This document shows positions 15,372 to 23,714 of a stretch of DNA of 64,000 nt, one piece after another. Made by a program: the position numbers and the translations under genes. Numbering within the stretch: position 1 is the first letter of the stretch; every line of letters begins with the position of its first letter. Source of the DNA: JACTOJ01 sp032335695 (GTDB lineage Bacteria; Bacillota; Clostridia; Clostridiales; Clostridiaceae). Under the pieces are notes generated by a model. That model was not told the origin of the DNA. It searched no databases and was given only the letters and a program-made list of their open reading frames with translations. The stretch lies in the NCBI RefSeq assembly GCF_032335695.1, contig NZ_JACTOJ010000005.1, positions 189,265 to 253,264 on the forward strand. The letters run 5' to 3'.

Positions 15372-18300
15372 TTATCTATTCAAATCTACAGATACTATTT
15401 TAGAAACTCCTTTTTCTTCCATGGTGACACCATATAAGATATCACTTGCTTCCATGGTACCTTTTCTATGCGTTATAACTATAAATTGCGTATTTCCAGA
15501 AAAGCTTTTAAGAAATTCTGCATATCTCGATACATTAGCATCATCCAAAGCTGCTTCTATTTCATCCAAGATACAAAAAGGAGTAGGTTTCATTTTTAGT
15601 ATTGCGAATAAGAGAGCAATTGCAGAGAGCCCCTTCTCTCCTCCAGACATAAGGTTTATATTCTGAAGTTTCTTACCTGGAGGTTGAACATTTATATCTA
15701 TTGCTGCAGTAAGCTCATCTCCATCACCTAATATCAAATCTGCACTTCCACCTTTAAATAATTCTCTAAAAGTTTCATTAAAATAAAGCTTAAGCTTATT
15801 GAAATTTTCATTAAATACTTCTTTCATCTTAGATGTCATTTCGCCTATAACATCAATAAGTTCTTGCTTTGCGTCCATTAAATCATTTTTTTGTGAATTC
15901 ATAAAACTATACTTTTCTGATATATCTTTATATTCTTCAATAGCACCTAGATTCACTACTCCTAATTTTGATATCGCAAACTTTAACGAGTCAATTTCTT
16001 TTTTAATACTTTCTTCTTCTAGGATATCTTTCTTATATTTTTGAGCTTCCGCAATGGTCATTTTGTAATCTTCATTTAATCGGGTTAATAGTGCGTCCAT
16101 CTCAATACTTATTTTAGTTAAAGTTATTTCTAACTTATGCTTTTCATTTTCTTTAACACTTAAAGCTTTTTCTAAATCTTCCAATTCTACTTCATTATTT
16201 TTTATATTTCCCTTTAAATTTATTCTTTGGACTTCATGTTCCTTAAATTTATCTTCAAAAACCTCTATAATTTGAGATAACTCCTTAAGTTTAGAATTAT
16301 TCAATTCTATATTATCTTTACTTATATTTATGTTTTCTTCAGAATTAGAAATATCTTTTCCCATATTCTTTATTTTAATTTCAGATTCTTCTAGCTCTCT
16401 AGACATTCTCTCCAGCTCTCTTATATTGTTACTAACAATTTCATCTATTTGAGCCTTATTTATTTTAAATTCTGTATGCTGCTCTCTTATTTTATTTAAT
16501 TCAATTCGTTTTTCTTCCAGCTTATTTTGAATTGACAAAAGACTGTCTTTATTATTCTTTTCAGCTATTTCGAACTTTTCAATCTTTATTTTTAGCTCTT
16601 CCATATCACCAGTATATTTTTTAAGTCTTTCGTCTAAGGATGCCATTTCAGTATCCGAGGACTTTATACTGCTTGCCAACCTGTCAGTTTCTTTTACTAT
16701 ACTGCTTATTTTACCATGGAGCTTTGTTATTTCTATTTCATTAGAATGAATTTCATCCTTAAAATTTAATATTTCATTATCTAGTTTTGATATATCATTC
16801 TTAAGTTTATTATTATCATCATTTAGTATTTTGATTTCCTCTTTTACCTTAGTAAGCTTTTCACCTAATTCTTCAATTTCTCTTTTTCTTCCTATTATAT
16901 TATTTCCTTTATATTGAGCACTACCACCTGTTAATGAACCTCCAGAGTTTACCACTTCACCCGTCAAGGTTACAATTCTATAACTATAGGAAGTCTTTTT
17001 AGCTATATTTAAGGCATTATCTAGTGTATCGCATATAATAGTCCTTCCCAATACATATTCTATAGCAGCTCTAAATAAATTTTCGTATTTTACTAAGTCA
17101 CTTGCTACTCCAATGTATCCTGACATACTAGTTATGTTTTTATCTAATTGCAGCTTTTTTGCTTGTATTATGTTCAAAGGAAGAAAAGTTGCTCTGCCTA
17201 GCCTATTTGCTTTAAGATAATTAATAAGAACTTTGGCAATACTGTCCTCTGAAGTTATTATATTAGAAATAGCACCACCAATAGCAGTTTCCATAGCGGT
17301 TTCAAATTTACTTTCTACTCGTATTACTTCTCCTAATAAGAAAGTATTATTTTTTGCTTGAGGTATTTTACTATTTTCAATATCCCCCATAAGTATTTTA
17401 ACTGCCCTGTTATATCCCTCAAAGTTTTTTTCTAAATTTATTAGAGCATTTCTATTAGCTTCTATCACATGAGAATCTGTTATTATTTTTTTATAGATTG
17501 ATTCTTTTTCAGCTAGTAGCTTTGTAAGCTTTTGCAATTCCTTTCGCTTACTTTGTATATTAATTTCAGCATCATTAATTTTCTGATGAAGATTGCTTTC
17601 TTCAGTTCTTAGTCCTTCCAAAGTTAAGGTATTTATCTTTAGAGAATTAAAATAATCTTCTTTAACTGATTTTATTTGTTCTTGTCTTTTAATAATGTTA
17701 TCATAATTTATTTCAGAGGCATTTACTGCATTTTTTAAATCTGTTATTCCTCTAACTATTTCCACTTGATCATTTTTACGATTTTCTATTTCTTTCTCAT
17801 AATTCTCAGATTCTCCCGTGACAGATACTATACTGTTTTCCAAACTTTTTATTTGCTCATTCAAATAGATCTGCTTTTGCTTGTTTATTTCAAGTTCTTT
17901 TTCAGAAGAGTCCTTGCGAAGCATCTGTTCCTGCAGACTTGATTTTAGCTCTCGTATATCAGCTTCATATTTACTTATGTATTCCTTTAAATTGTTTATT
18001 CTTTCCTCCATTACATTATTATTAGCTGTTATTTTTTGTTTCAAATCAATAGAAGAGTAATATTCTTGTTTTTCCTGTGCATTTTGATTATCAAGCTTTT
18101 CTAGTTCCACATTAAGTTCACTTATATTATCTTTAATATCGTCTTTCTTTATATCTATATCATAAATTTCCTTATCGAAATTTTCTTTTCTACTTTCCAG
18201 CTCTTTTATTTCTTTTTCATTTTTGCTATGCAAATGTATTATTACTGCTACTTCTTTTTCCTTTAAATGATTTGATATTTCCAAAAATCTCTCGGCTTTT

Positions 18301-18929
18301 TCATTTTCTATCCTTAGAGGTTCCAATCTTTCCTCATAAGTAGATAATATATCGTTTATTCTAACAAGATTTTGTTCAGTATTATCCAATTTTTTTTCTG
18401 CTTCTTCTTTTCTTGTCTTAAACTTTACTATACCAGCTGCTTCTTCAAACAGTGTTCTTCTCTCTTCAGGTCTTCCGCCTAGTATTGCTTCAATTTTGCC
18501 TTGTCCTATTATAGAATATCCTTCTTTTCCTATTCCAGTATCCATAAATAATTCTTGTATGTCTTTCAGCCTGCACTGAGTATTATTTATATAATATTCA
18601 CTTTCCCCAGATCTATATAGACGCCTTGAGACAGTGACATCTGAATATTCTAGCGGCAATTCATAATCACTATTATCAAGTGTTATTGATACCTGTGCAA
18701 GCCCTAGTGGCTTTCTATATTGTGTGCCGGCAAATATTACATCCTCCATTTTGCCACCACGCAAACTCTTAATACTTTGCTCTCCTAAAACCCATCTTAC
18801 AGCATCAGAAATATTGCTTTTTCCACTGCCATTTGGTCCAACTACTGCGGTAACTCCATTTTTAAATTTTAATTCTATCTTATCAGCAAAGGACTTAAAT
18901 CCTCTAATCTCAAGTGTTTTAAGAAACAT
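15372..18929 (-). CDS. smc: Chromosome segregation protein SMC
   Basis: 1185 residues, full length. The N-terminal ATPase half has Walker A VVGPNGSGKSNISDAVRW. Long coiled coils flank a hinge domain around residues 515-670 (for example GYIGVASDLVKYE and GGSLTGGSAQYKG). The C-terminal half carries the signature LMSGGEKGLSAIALLFA and Walker B FCILDEIEAALDDANV. SMC forms the condensin ring with ScpA and ScpB, which are not in this window. SD AGGAGTG, ATG. A 30-aa membrane peptide gene precedes it by 15 nt. Confidence 0.97.
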   Translation of the reverse strand: MFLKTLEIRGFKSFADKIELKFKNGVTAVVGPNGSGKSNISDAVRWVLGEQSIKSLRGGKMEDVIFAGTQYRKPLGLAQVSITLDNSDYELPLEYSDVTVSRRLYRSGESEYYINNTQCRLKDIQELFMDTGIGKEGYSIIGQGKIEAILGGRPEERRTLFEEAAGIVKFKTRKEEAEKKLDNTEQNLVRINDILSTYEERLEPLRIENEKAERFLEISNHLKEKEVAVIIHLHSKNEKEIKELESRKENFDKEIYDIDIKKDDIKDNISELNVELEKLDNQNAQEKQEYYSSIDLKQKITANNNVMEERINNLKEYISKYEADIRELKSSLQEQMLRKDSSEKELEINKQKQIYLNEQIKSLENSIVSVTGESENYEKEIENRKNDQVEIVRGITDLKNAVNASEINYDNIIKRQEQIKSVKEDYFNSLKINTLTLEGLRTEESNLHQKINDAEINIQSKRKELQKLTKLLAEKESIYKKIITDSHVIEANRNALINLEKNFEGYNRAVKILMGDIENSKIPQAKNNTFLLGEVIRVESKFETAMETAIGGAISNIITSEDSIAKVLINYLKANRLGRATFLPLNIIQAKKLQLDKNITSMSGYIGVASDLVKYENLFRAAIEYVLGRTIICDTLDNALNIAKKTSYSYRIVTLTGEVVNSGGSLTGGSAQYKGNNIIGRKREIEELGEKLTKVKEEIKILNDDNNKLKNDISKLDNEILNFKDEIHSNEIEITKLHGKISSIVKETDRLASSIKSSDTEMASLDERLKKYTGDMEELKIKIEKFEIAEKNNKDSLLSIQNKLEEKRIELNKIREQHTEFKINKAQIDEIVSNNIRELERMSRELEESEIKIKNMGKDISNSEENINISKDNIELNNSKLKELSQIIEVFEDKFKEHEVQRINLKGNIKNNEVELEDLEKALSVKENEKHKLEITLTKISIEMDALLTRLNEDYKMTIAEAQKYKKDILEEESIKKEIDSLKFAISKLGVVNLGAIEEYKDISEKYSFMNSQKNDLMDAKQELIDVIGEMTSKMKEVFNENFNKLKLYFNETFRELFKGGSADLILGDGDELTAAIDINVQPPGKKLQNINLMSGGEKGLSAIALLFAILKMKPTPFCILDEIEAALDDANVSRYAEFLKSFSGNTQFIVITHRKGTMEASDILYGVTMEEKGVSKIVSVDLNR

Positions 18930-18944
18930 AAGTTCACTCCTATT

Positions 18945-19037
18945 CTAGAATATGCTGGCTATAATTGATAGTAACAATGATATAACAACCAAAATGATTA
19001 TTGCAAAAGTTATATTTTTTCTAGTTTTCACTTTCAT
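18945..19037 (-). CDS. 30-residue single-span membrane peptide upstream of smc
   Basis: Too short for usual ORF cut-offs. The reading frame starts at ATG 19037 behind a perfect AGGAGG (10 nt spacing). It encodes MKVKTRKNIT followed by a hydrophobic run FAIIILVVISLLLSIIASIF and a stop. The pattern (four positive residues, then about 20 hydrophobic ones) predicts one transmembrane helix with the N-terminus inside. It ends 15 nt before the smc start and so is in the smc transcript. I do not recognise a family. Strong SD and composition support it as real; function unknown. Confidence 0.6.
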   Translation of the reverse strand: MKVKTRKNITFAIIILVVISLLLSIIASIF

Positions 19038-19183
19038 ATTTCATTAACCTCCTATGATACTAGAAGAATATTTCCACATTATATAGTTTATAGTATACAT
19101 AATAAAATATCAATTACTTGAATAAATTGATGCTAGTATTTTAATAGGTTTTTAAATATTTATTCTTACTAAGTCTCACGATA

Positions 19184-19220
19184 AAAATAGCCTCATGCAT
19201 AAAGCATGAGGCCTTATTTT
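19184..19220 (-). terminator. Rho-independent terminator of spoVS
   Basis: GCCTCATGC (19190-19198) and GCATGAGGC (19204-19212) form a 9-bp perfect stem with a 5-nt loop. A T-rich tail follows on the minus strand. It begins 14 nt past the spoVS stop. The remaining AT-rich stretch 19038-19183 should hold the smc promoter, but several overlapping TTGATA/TATAAA-like hexamers prevent a firm choice. Confidence 0.88.
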
Positions 19221-19225
19221 TACCA

Positions 19226-19486
19226 TTATCTTGGTTCTACGATAAATTTTATTGCTGTCCTTTCTTCTCCTTCAATAGTTATTTCAGAAAATGCAGGAAC
19301 TACAACAAGATCAATTCCATTAGGTGCTACAAAACCTCTAGTGATTGCTATAGCTTTAACAGCTTGATTAACTGCTCCAGCACCCACAGCCTGAACCTCT
19401 GCTGCGGTATTTTCTCTAAGCACTGCTGCCAAAGCACCTGCTACGGATTTTGGTTGAGATTGAGCTGACACTTTTAATACTTCCAT
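19226..19486 (-). CDS. spoVS: Stage V sporulation protein S
   Basis: 86 residues, the exact size of SpoVS, and nearly all of it matches the family: MEVLKVSAQSQPKSVAGALA, then VQAVGAGAVNQAVKAIAI and FSEITIEGEERTAIKFIVEPR. SpoVS is a small Alba-like protein needed for progression to stage V in Bacillus and is very conserved in spore-formers and Thermus. It follows the radical SAM gene by 49 nt, with SD AGGGAGG, and ends at a strong terminator. It is not next to smc in Bacillus. Confidence 0.93.
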   Translation of the reverse strand: MEVLKVSAQSQPKSVAGALAAVLRENTAAEVQAVGAGAVNQAVKAIAITRGFVAPNGIDLVVVPAFSEITIEGEERTAIKFIVEPR

Positions 19487-19535
19487 AAAAAGAACCCTCC
19501 CTAAATATATAAATAGATAATGTTATAGATTAATT

Positions 19536-20621
19536 CTATAAATTGGGAATAATTCCTTCTTTAACTTTTCTCGCTATGTGCTCTTCAATCGACACATTCC
19601 AGCATCTATCATTTGTATGAAATACAAGACTGCCTTGCATAGTTTCATGTGCAGCTTCAATCGTAAGCTTTTGTGTTGTAAGTTGCTTTTTCATGTCGTT
19701 AAAAATTTCTTTTTTATTAGTATAAAGTTTTGATATATCTTTCCAATTAATCAATACTTTTACTTCAGAACTTATATTGTCAAGTTCTTCTTTAATGGTT
19801 TCAGAGTAAATAGTTCCTTCAACTAATTCTCTGAAAGCAGGATGATAAGGACCTGTTACTATGTCTCTTCCCTCAGCAATATTTTCAGTAGCTTGGAGTC
19901 CAACTCTAAGTATCTTAATATTATTAAAAATAAGAAGAGAATAGATATCTTTTGATATCTCAACCGCTTGTTTTAATGAATAGGGTTTATAGATGCCTTG
20001 TTCATACATTCGTTCCATAGGTGTATCCTTTAAAACTAGAGCTGGATATATTCTGAACATATCAGGCTGAAGCTCTATACACTCAAGTGCACTTTTAATA
20101 TCTTTCGTATGATTGTCACCAGGAAGACCTATCATAAGTTGATGACCAAGAGTAAATCCATATTCTTTAATTAATCTGGAAGCCTTAATAGTATCCTCTT
20201 TAACATGTCCCCTTCCAGAAAGCTTAAGTACCTCATCATCCATGGATTGAACTCCTAGTTCGATTATATCTACTGAATACTTCTTTAGTCTGTCTAGTGT
20301 TGCTTCATCTATACAGTCAGGTCTAGTAGATAATCTAATATAATCAACAAAGCCTAACTTTTTATATTGATAAGCTACAGCCAAAAGTTCCTCTTGCTTT
20401 TTATAGTTTATAGCTGTAAAGGTACCTCCAAAAAATGAAACCTCTACAGTGGAATTGTCTCTAACTATAGTACTTAAATATTCCTTCACTATGCTATCTA
20501 CATGTTCAGCTGTCACACTGCTATCCATACCTGTTATGGAATTTTGATTGCAAAACACACAATTATGAGGACATCCTTCATGCGGAACAAATATCGGAAT
20601 AATGTAATGTGACTTACCCAT
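19536..20621 (-). CDS. Elp3-like radical SAM protein lacking the acetyltransferase domain
   Basis: 361 residues. The radical SAM cluster motif is in HEGCPHNCVFCNQNSITG (CxxxCxxC). Later STRPDCIDEATLDRLKKY and ELGVQSMDDEVLKLSGRGH resemble the Elp3/coproporphyrinogen-oxidase-like branch. Unlike true Elp3 (over 500 residues) it ends without a GNAT domain. Substrate unknown; the Elp3 resemblance suggests RNA or tRNA, but that is inference. It starts 4 nt after the rnc stop, so it is co-transcribed with rnc. Confidence 0.82.
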   Translation of the reverse strand: MGKSHYIIPIFVPHEGCPHNCVFCNQNSITGMDSSVTAEHVDSIVKEYLSTIVRDNSTVEVSFFGGTFTAINYKKQEELLAVAYQYKKLGFVDYIRLSTRPDCIDEATLDRLKKYSVDIIELGVQSMDDEVLKLSGRGHVKEDTIKASRLIKEYGFTLGHQLMIGLPGDNHTKDIKSALECIELQPDMFRIYPALVLKDTPMERMYEQGIYKPYSLKQAVEISKDIYSLLIFNNIKILRVGLQATENIAEGRDIVTGPYHPAFRELVEGTIYSETIKEELDNISSEVKVLINWKDISKLYTNKKEIFNDMKKQLTTQKLTIEAAHETMQGSLVFHTNDRCWNVSIEEHIARKVKEGIIPNL

Positions 20622-20625
20622 GATT

Positions 20626-21318
20626 TCACTCCATTCTCATAAGAGCATACTTAGCGGCCATTTGTTCTGCCTCTTTCTTACTAAAGCCCTCTCCTTTTCC
20701 TATAACTTCCTCGTTTACAAAAACACTAACAAAAAATTTTCTTCTATGAGGAGGCCCTTCATATTTGTCAAGACTATAGTTTATAGATACTTCTCCATTT
20801 TTCTGTAATAATTCTTGAAGCTTAGTTTTATAATCTAAAATTATTTGATTTTTATTAGCTTTTTCAATTATTAGCGAAAATACATTTATAATAAATTCTT
20901 TTACGGTCTCAAAACCTTTATCCAAATATATTGCTGCAATAATGGCTTCTACGCAATCTGCTTGGATAGAAATTCTTTGCCTCCCACCGGTAAGCTCTTC
21001 ACCTTTACTCATAAATATATATTTTCCTAGATTCCATGTTAGCGCAATCTCATAAAGAGAATTTTCGCATACTATAAGTGATCTGACTTTTGTAAGCTCA
21101 CCCTCACTTTTATCTTTATAATTTCTATATAAGTATTCTGTTATAACTAATTGAAGAACCGAATCTCCTAGAAATTCTAATCTTTCATTATACACAACAT
21201 CTTTTTTTTGATTAGCATAGGAACTATGAGTGATAGCAGCTACTAAAAGTGTTTTATCCGAAAACACTATATTTAACTTATTCTCAAGTTCACTAACATT
21301 TCTAACATCATATTTCAT
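20626..21318 (-). CDS. rnc: Ribonuclease III
   Basis: 230 residues. The catalytic signature YNERLEFLGDSVLQLVITEY gives the acidic metal ligands; the second cluster QADCVEAIIAAIYLDKG completes the active site. A C-terminal double-stranded-RNA-binding domain ends GEGFSKKEAEQMAAKYAL. It cleaves rRNA precursors and structured mRNAs as a dimer. The rnc-smc-ftsY order matches Bacillus, with two genes interposed here. A terminator-like hairpin separates it from acpP upstream. Confidence 0.96.
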   Translation of the reverse strand: MKYDVRNVSELENKLNIVFSDKTLLVAAITHSSYANQKKDVVYNERLEFLGDSVLQLVITEYLYRNYKDKSEGELTKVRSLIVCENSLYEIALTWNLGKYIFMSKGEELTGGRQRISIQADCVEAIIAAIYLDKGFETVKEFIINVFSLIIEKANKNQIILDYKTKLQELLQKNGEVSINYSLDKYEGPPHRRKFFVSVFVNEEVIGKGEGFSKKEAEQMAAKYALMRME

Positions 21319-21357
21319 ATGAAATCCTCTTTCTTTACGGAATAATTTATATAATTA

Positions 21358-21380
21358 AAGCCCCGTACTTCACGGGACTT
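21358..21380 (-). terminator. Terminator-like hairpin after acpP
   Basis: ACGGG/CCCGT pairing extended by CTT/AAG around a mismatch, with a 5-nt loop, lies 4 nt past the acpP stop. The tail GCTTTAATT is only weakly U-rich, so read-through into rnc is plausible. Confidence 0.6.
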
Positions 21381-21384
21381 AATA

Positions 21385-21618
21385 CTATTCCTCTGTATGA
21401 GACTTTATGTATTCCACTACATCAGATACAGTGGTGATTTTTTCAACTTCCTCATCAGGAATTTCTAAATCAAACTCATCTTCAAGTGCCATAATAAGTT
21501 CAACCAAATCAAGAGAATCTGCACCTAAATCATCTATGAAAGCTGCTTCCAGTGTTATCTCATCTTTTTCTAGACTTAACTTATCAGCTATTATTTCTTT
21601 TACTTTTTCAAACACCAT
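21385..21618 (-). CDS. acpP: Acyl carrier protein
   Basis: 77 residues. The 4'-phosphopantetheine attachment serine is Ser35 within DLGADSLDLVELIMALED, the invariant ACP motif, on a short acidic four-helix protein. ACP carries growing acyl chains in type II fatty-acid synthesis and donates them to PlsX, encoded just upstream in the operon. In Bacillus fabD and fabG lie between plsX and acpP; here they are absent. SD AGGAGGTGATATC, ATG. Confidence 0.96.
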   Translation of the reverse strand: MVFEKVKEIIADKLSLEKDEITLEAAFIDDLGADSLDLVELIMALEDEFDLEIPDEEVEKITTVSDVVEYIKSHTEE

Positions 21619-21703
21619 GATATCACCTCCTAAAGAAATCTACAATTAGATAATAGTATATAAGCCCCTGTACGTCAATATAATAATTAATTATTCATTA
21701 AAA

Positions 21704-22711
21704 TTATTGCGCATCTTTCAAATTATTTTCTAATATTTTTTGCTTTATTTTAAGTATAATTCCATTTCTATGTAATAATTCTGCTTGTTTTACTGCATTT
21801 TTAAATGCTCTGGCATCAGAGCTTCCATGGGCTTTTATGCATATTCCTTCCACACCTAAAAATGGAGCTCCACCAACTTCTTTGTAGTCAAATTTTTTCT
21901 TAAACTTGCTAAATACGGGTTTTAGCATTAATCCGCCTAATTTTGTTCTTGTACTGGACATTATCTCCTGTTTCAGCATGTCAAAAATATTAGCAGCTAC
22001 ACCCTCATAGGTTTTTAATATGGTGTTTCCTACAAAGCCATCGCAAACTAAAACATCCACATCTCCAGTAGGAATATCTCTTGGTTCTACATTACCCACA
22101 AAATTTAGATTTGAATCTTTTAAAAGCTTATAGCTAGCTTTAGTAAGTTCATTTCCTTTTTCTTCTTCAGTACCAATATTCACCAGTCCAACTTTAGGAT
22201 TATTTATCATCATTACATTTTCCATGTAAATTTGACCCATAATCCCAAATTGTACAAGATTTTCAGGATTCATATCTACATTAGCTCCGCTGTCAATAAC
22301 CATGAAGGATTTGTTTTTTCCAGGCATAATAGGCGCTAATGCAGGCCTTTGTATCCCTTTTATTCTGCCCACTGTAAACAGTGCCCCAGCTAAGAACGCT
22401 CCTGTACTTCCTGCAGATATTACAGCATCACAATCTTTTTCTTTAACTAATCTTAAGGCTATAGCCATACTAGAATTTTTCTTTTTTCTTATAGCCATGG
22501 CAGGATGCTCATTAGGATCTATAACTTCAGCAGACTCTAAAATTTCTATTTTAGATTGATCAAATTGATATTTAGATATCTCCTGCTGCAATCTATCCTT
22601 AGGGCCCACCATTACTATAGTTACATCCAATTCATTTAATGCTTGAATACAACCATCTACTACCGCTGATGGTGAATTATCTCCTCCCATAGCATCAACT
22701 GCTATTCTCAT
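21704..22711 (-). CDS. plsX: Phosphate acyltransferase PlsX
   Basis: 335 residues. It opens MRIAVDAMGGDNSPSAVVDG, the PlsX signature, and includes SAGSTGAFLAGALFTVGRIKG and later VCDGFVGNTILKTYEG. The peripheral membrane enzyme converts acyl-ACP and phosphate to acyl-phosphate, the first step of phospholipid synthesis with PlsY. No fapR is present next to it, unlike Bacillus. It is preceded by rpmF, with a terminator-like hairpin in the 55-nt gap, so its expression may be attenuated relative to rpmF. Confidence 0.96.
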   Translation of the reverse strand: MRIAVDAMGGDNSPSAVVDGCIQALNELDVTIVMVGPKDRLQQEISKYQFDQSKIEILESAEVIDPNEHPAMAIRKKKNSSMAIALRLVKEKDCDAVISAGSTGAFLAGALFTVGRIKGIQRPALAPIMPGKNKSFMVIDSGANVDMNPENLVQFGIMGQIYMENVMMINNPKVGLVNIGTEEEKGNELTKASYKLLKDSNLNFVGNVEPRDIPTGDVDVLVCDGFVGNTILKTYEGVAANIFDMLKQEIMSSTRTKLGGLMLKPVFSKFKKKFDYKEVGGAPFLGVEGICIKAHGSSDARAFKNAVKQAELLHRNGIILKIKQKILENNLKDAQ

Positions 22712-22743
22712 AAAATCATCCCTCTTCCCTATTTTTTCTAAAA

Positions 22744-22770
22744 TAAAAGAAAGTCAATGACTTTCTTTAT
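22744..22770 (-). terminator. Hairpin at the rpmF stop, upstream of plsX
   Basis: AAAGAAAGTC (22746-22755) and GACTTTCTTT (22759-22768) form a 10-bp stem with a 3-nt loop. The minus-strand tail is TATTTTAG. The stem overlaps the rpmF stop codon, so translating ribosomes could disrupt it. This fits a partial terminator. Confidence 0.55.
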
Positions 22771-22949
22771 TTTTCAGTACTAACTATTTCTTTTCCCTTA
22801 TAAAAACCACAATTCTTACATACTCTGTGTGCAAGTTTCATTTCGTGGCATTGTGGGCATTCAACAATACCAGGTGCACTTAATTTAAAAGTCTGTGCTC
22901 TTCTTGAATCTCTTCTCGCTTTAGAGAATCTTCTAGCTGGATTTCCCAT
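22767..22949 (-). CDS. rpmF: 50S ribosomal protein L32
   Basis: 60 residues, standard for bL32. The N-terminus MGNPARRFSKARRDSRRAQT is basic. A zinc ribbon follows: CPQCHEMK and CKNCGFYKG give two CxxC pairs, so this is the zinc-binding form. It directly follows yceD (12 nt), the universal yceD-rpmF pair, with SD AGGAGGTGTAACA before the ATG. Confidence 0.97.
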   Translation of the reverse strand: MGNPARRFSKARRDSRRAQTFKLSAPGIVECPQCHEMKLAHRVCKNCGFYKGKEIVSTEK

Positions 22950-22961
22950 TGTTACACCTCC

Positions 22962-23462
22962 TTATTCACTAAAAAAAAGATCTTTAAGCTTAGCCAATCT
23001 AGGATCAATTTCTGCGGATTCGCATCTACAATCAGCATGATTTTTATTACCACCACATACTGGACATAAGCCCTTACAATCTTCGCTACACAACTTCTTA
23101 ATGGGTAATGATATTAAAATATCATTCTCTATTATCTCAGTTATATTTAATTTATCACTATCAACAATGACTAAAGTATCATCATCGTTGTTAGGAACTA
23201 ATGAAATTTTTTCGTGTATTTCAAGATTCAATGGAGACTCAAATATTTCCAAACATCTCGAACACACCAATTTTAAGCTACCTGTTACATTTCCATCCAG
23301 ATATATAATATCACTTAATAAGTTTAAACTTCCGACGAAGTTTATAGGTAATAGTGTACTAACTTCTGGGTTCTCAATAAATATGTCATTGGGTTCAATA
23401 ACAAAAGCTAAATCCTTCTTTACTTTCTTATTTTTTACTATATCGTCAACGTAAATAAACAT
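22962..23462 (-). CDS. yceD: YceD/YlbN family (DUF177) protein
   Basis: 166 residues. The C-terminal half has the conserved cysteines and acidic tail of the family: LVCSRCLEIFESPLN, then CSEDCKGLCPVCGGNKNHA. YceD proteins are almost always encoded next to rpmF; in plants and bacteria the family is linked to 23S rRNA accumulation. The ATG has only a weak AGAG just upstream. The nearest good SD (AAGGAG) is about 23 nt away, at the end of a structured leader. No in-frame alternative exists, because a TAA lies two codons upstream. Confidence 0.85.
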   Translation of the reverse strand: MFIYVDDIVKNKKVKKDLAFVIEPNDIFIENPEVSTLLPINFVGSLNLLSDIIYLDGNVTGSLKLVCSRCLEIFESPLNLEIHEKISLVPNNDDDTLVIVDSDKLNITEIIENDILISLPIKKLCSEDCKGLCPVCGGNKNHADCRCESAEIDPRLAKLKDLFFSE

Positions 23463-23489
23463 ATGTTAAAACTCTGAAGAATTCTCTCC

Positions 23490-23581
23490 TTACGCATAAG
23501 CGTTTATGTAGTAATCTACATAGCTCGAGTAAAGCTTGAATTTCACCCCTTATATAATTATTTTTTCAGTAGCCACAATTT
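23490..23581 (-). promoter_or_regulatory. Structured leader of yceD-rpmF with a possible Tyr-rich leader ORF
   Basis: Between promoter and yceD there are two neat hairpins. TATGTAG/CTACATA (23505-23522) has 7 bp and a 4-nt loop; ACGC/GCGT (23492-23503) ends right at the AAGGAG SD. A GTG-started frame at 23546-23490 spans both and encodes MKFKLYSSYVDYYINAYA, with five Tyr in 18 residues. Its stop overlaps the SD. Its own SD is badly spaced, so translation is uncertain. Confidence 0.35.
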
Positions 23582-23610
23582 ATTATATAAAGGAGATTGG
23601 TAAAAGTCAA
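23582..23610 (-). promoter_or_regulatory. Sigma-A-type promoter of yceD-rpmF
   Basis: TTGACT (23610-23605) and a consensus TATAAT (23587-23582) are spaced by 17 nt, among the best promoters in the window. It lies about 120 nt upstream of the yceD start. Confidence 0.85.
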
Positions 23611-23659
23611 GTTATATAATTTTATTTAAGGAAAATCGATGATTAAAAGTTTTTATTTA

Positions 23660-23705
23660 TAAAAAATAGTTGTGCTTGTAAAAATATTTACTTTGCACAA
23701 CTATT
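23660..23705 (-). terminator. Rho-independent terminator of pta-ackA
   Basis: AATAGTTGTGC (23665-23675) and GCACAACTATT (23695-23705) form an 11-bp perfect stem, followed on the minus strand by TTTTATAAA. It starts 10 nt past the ackA stop. Confidence 0.85.
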
Positions 23706-23714
23706 AAATCTAAA

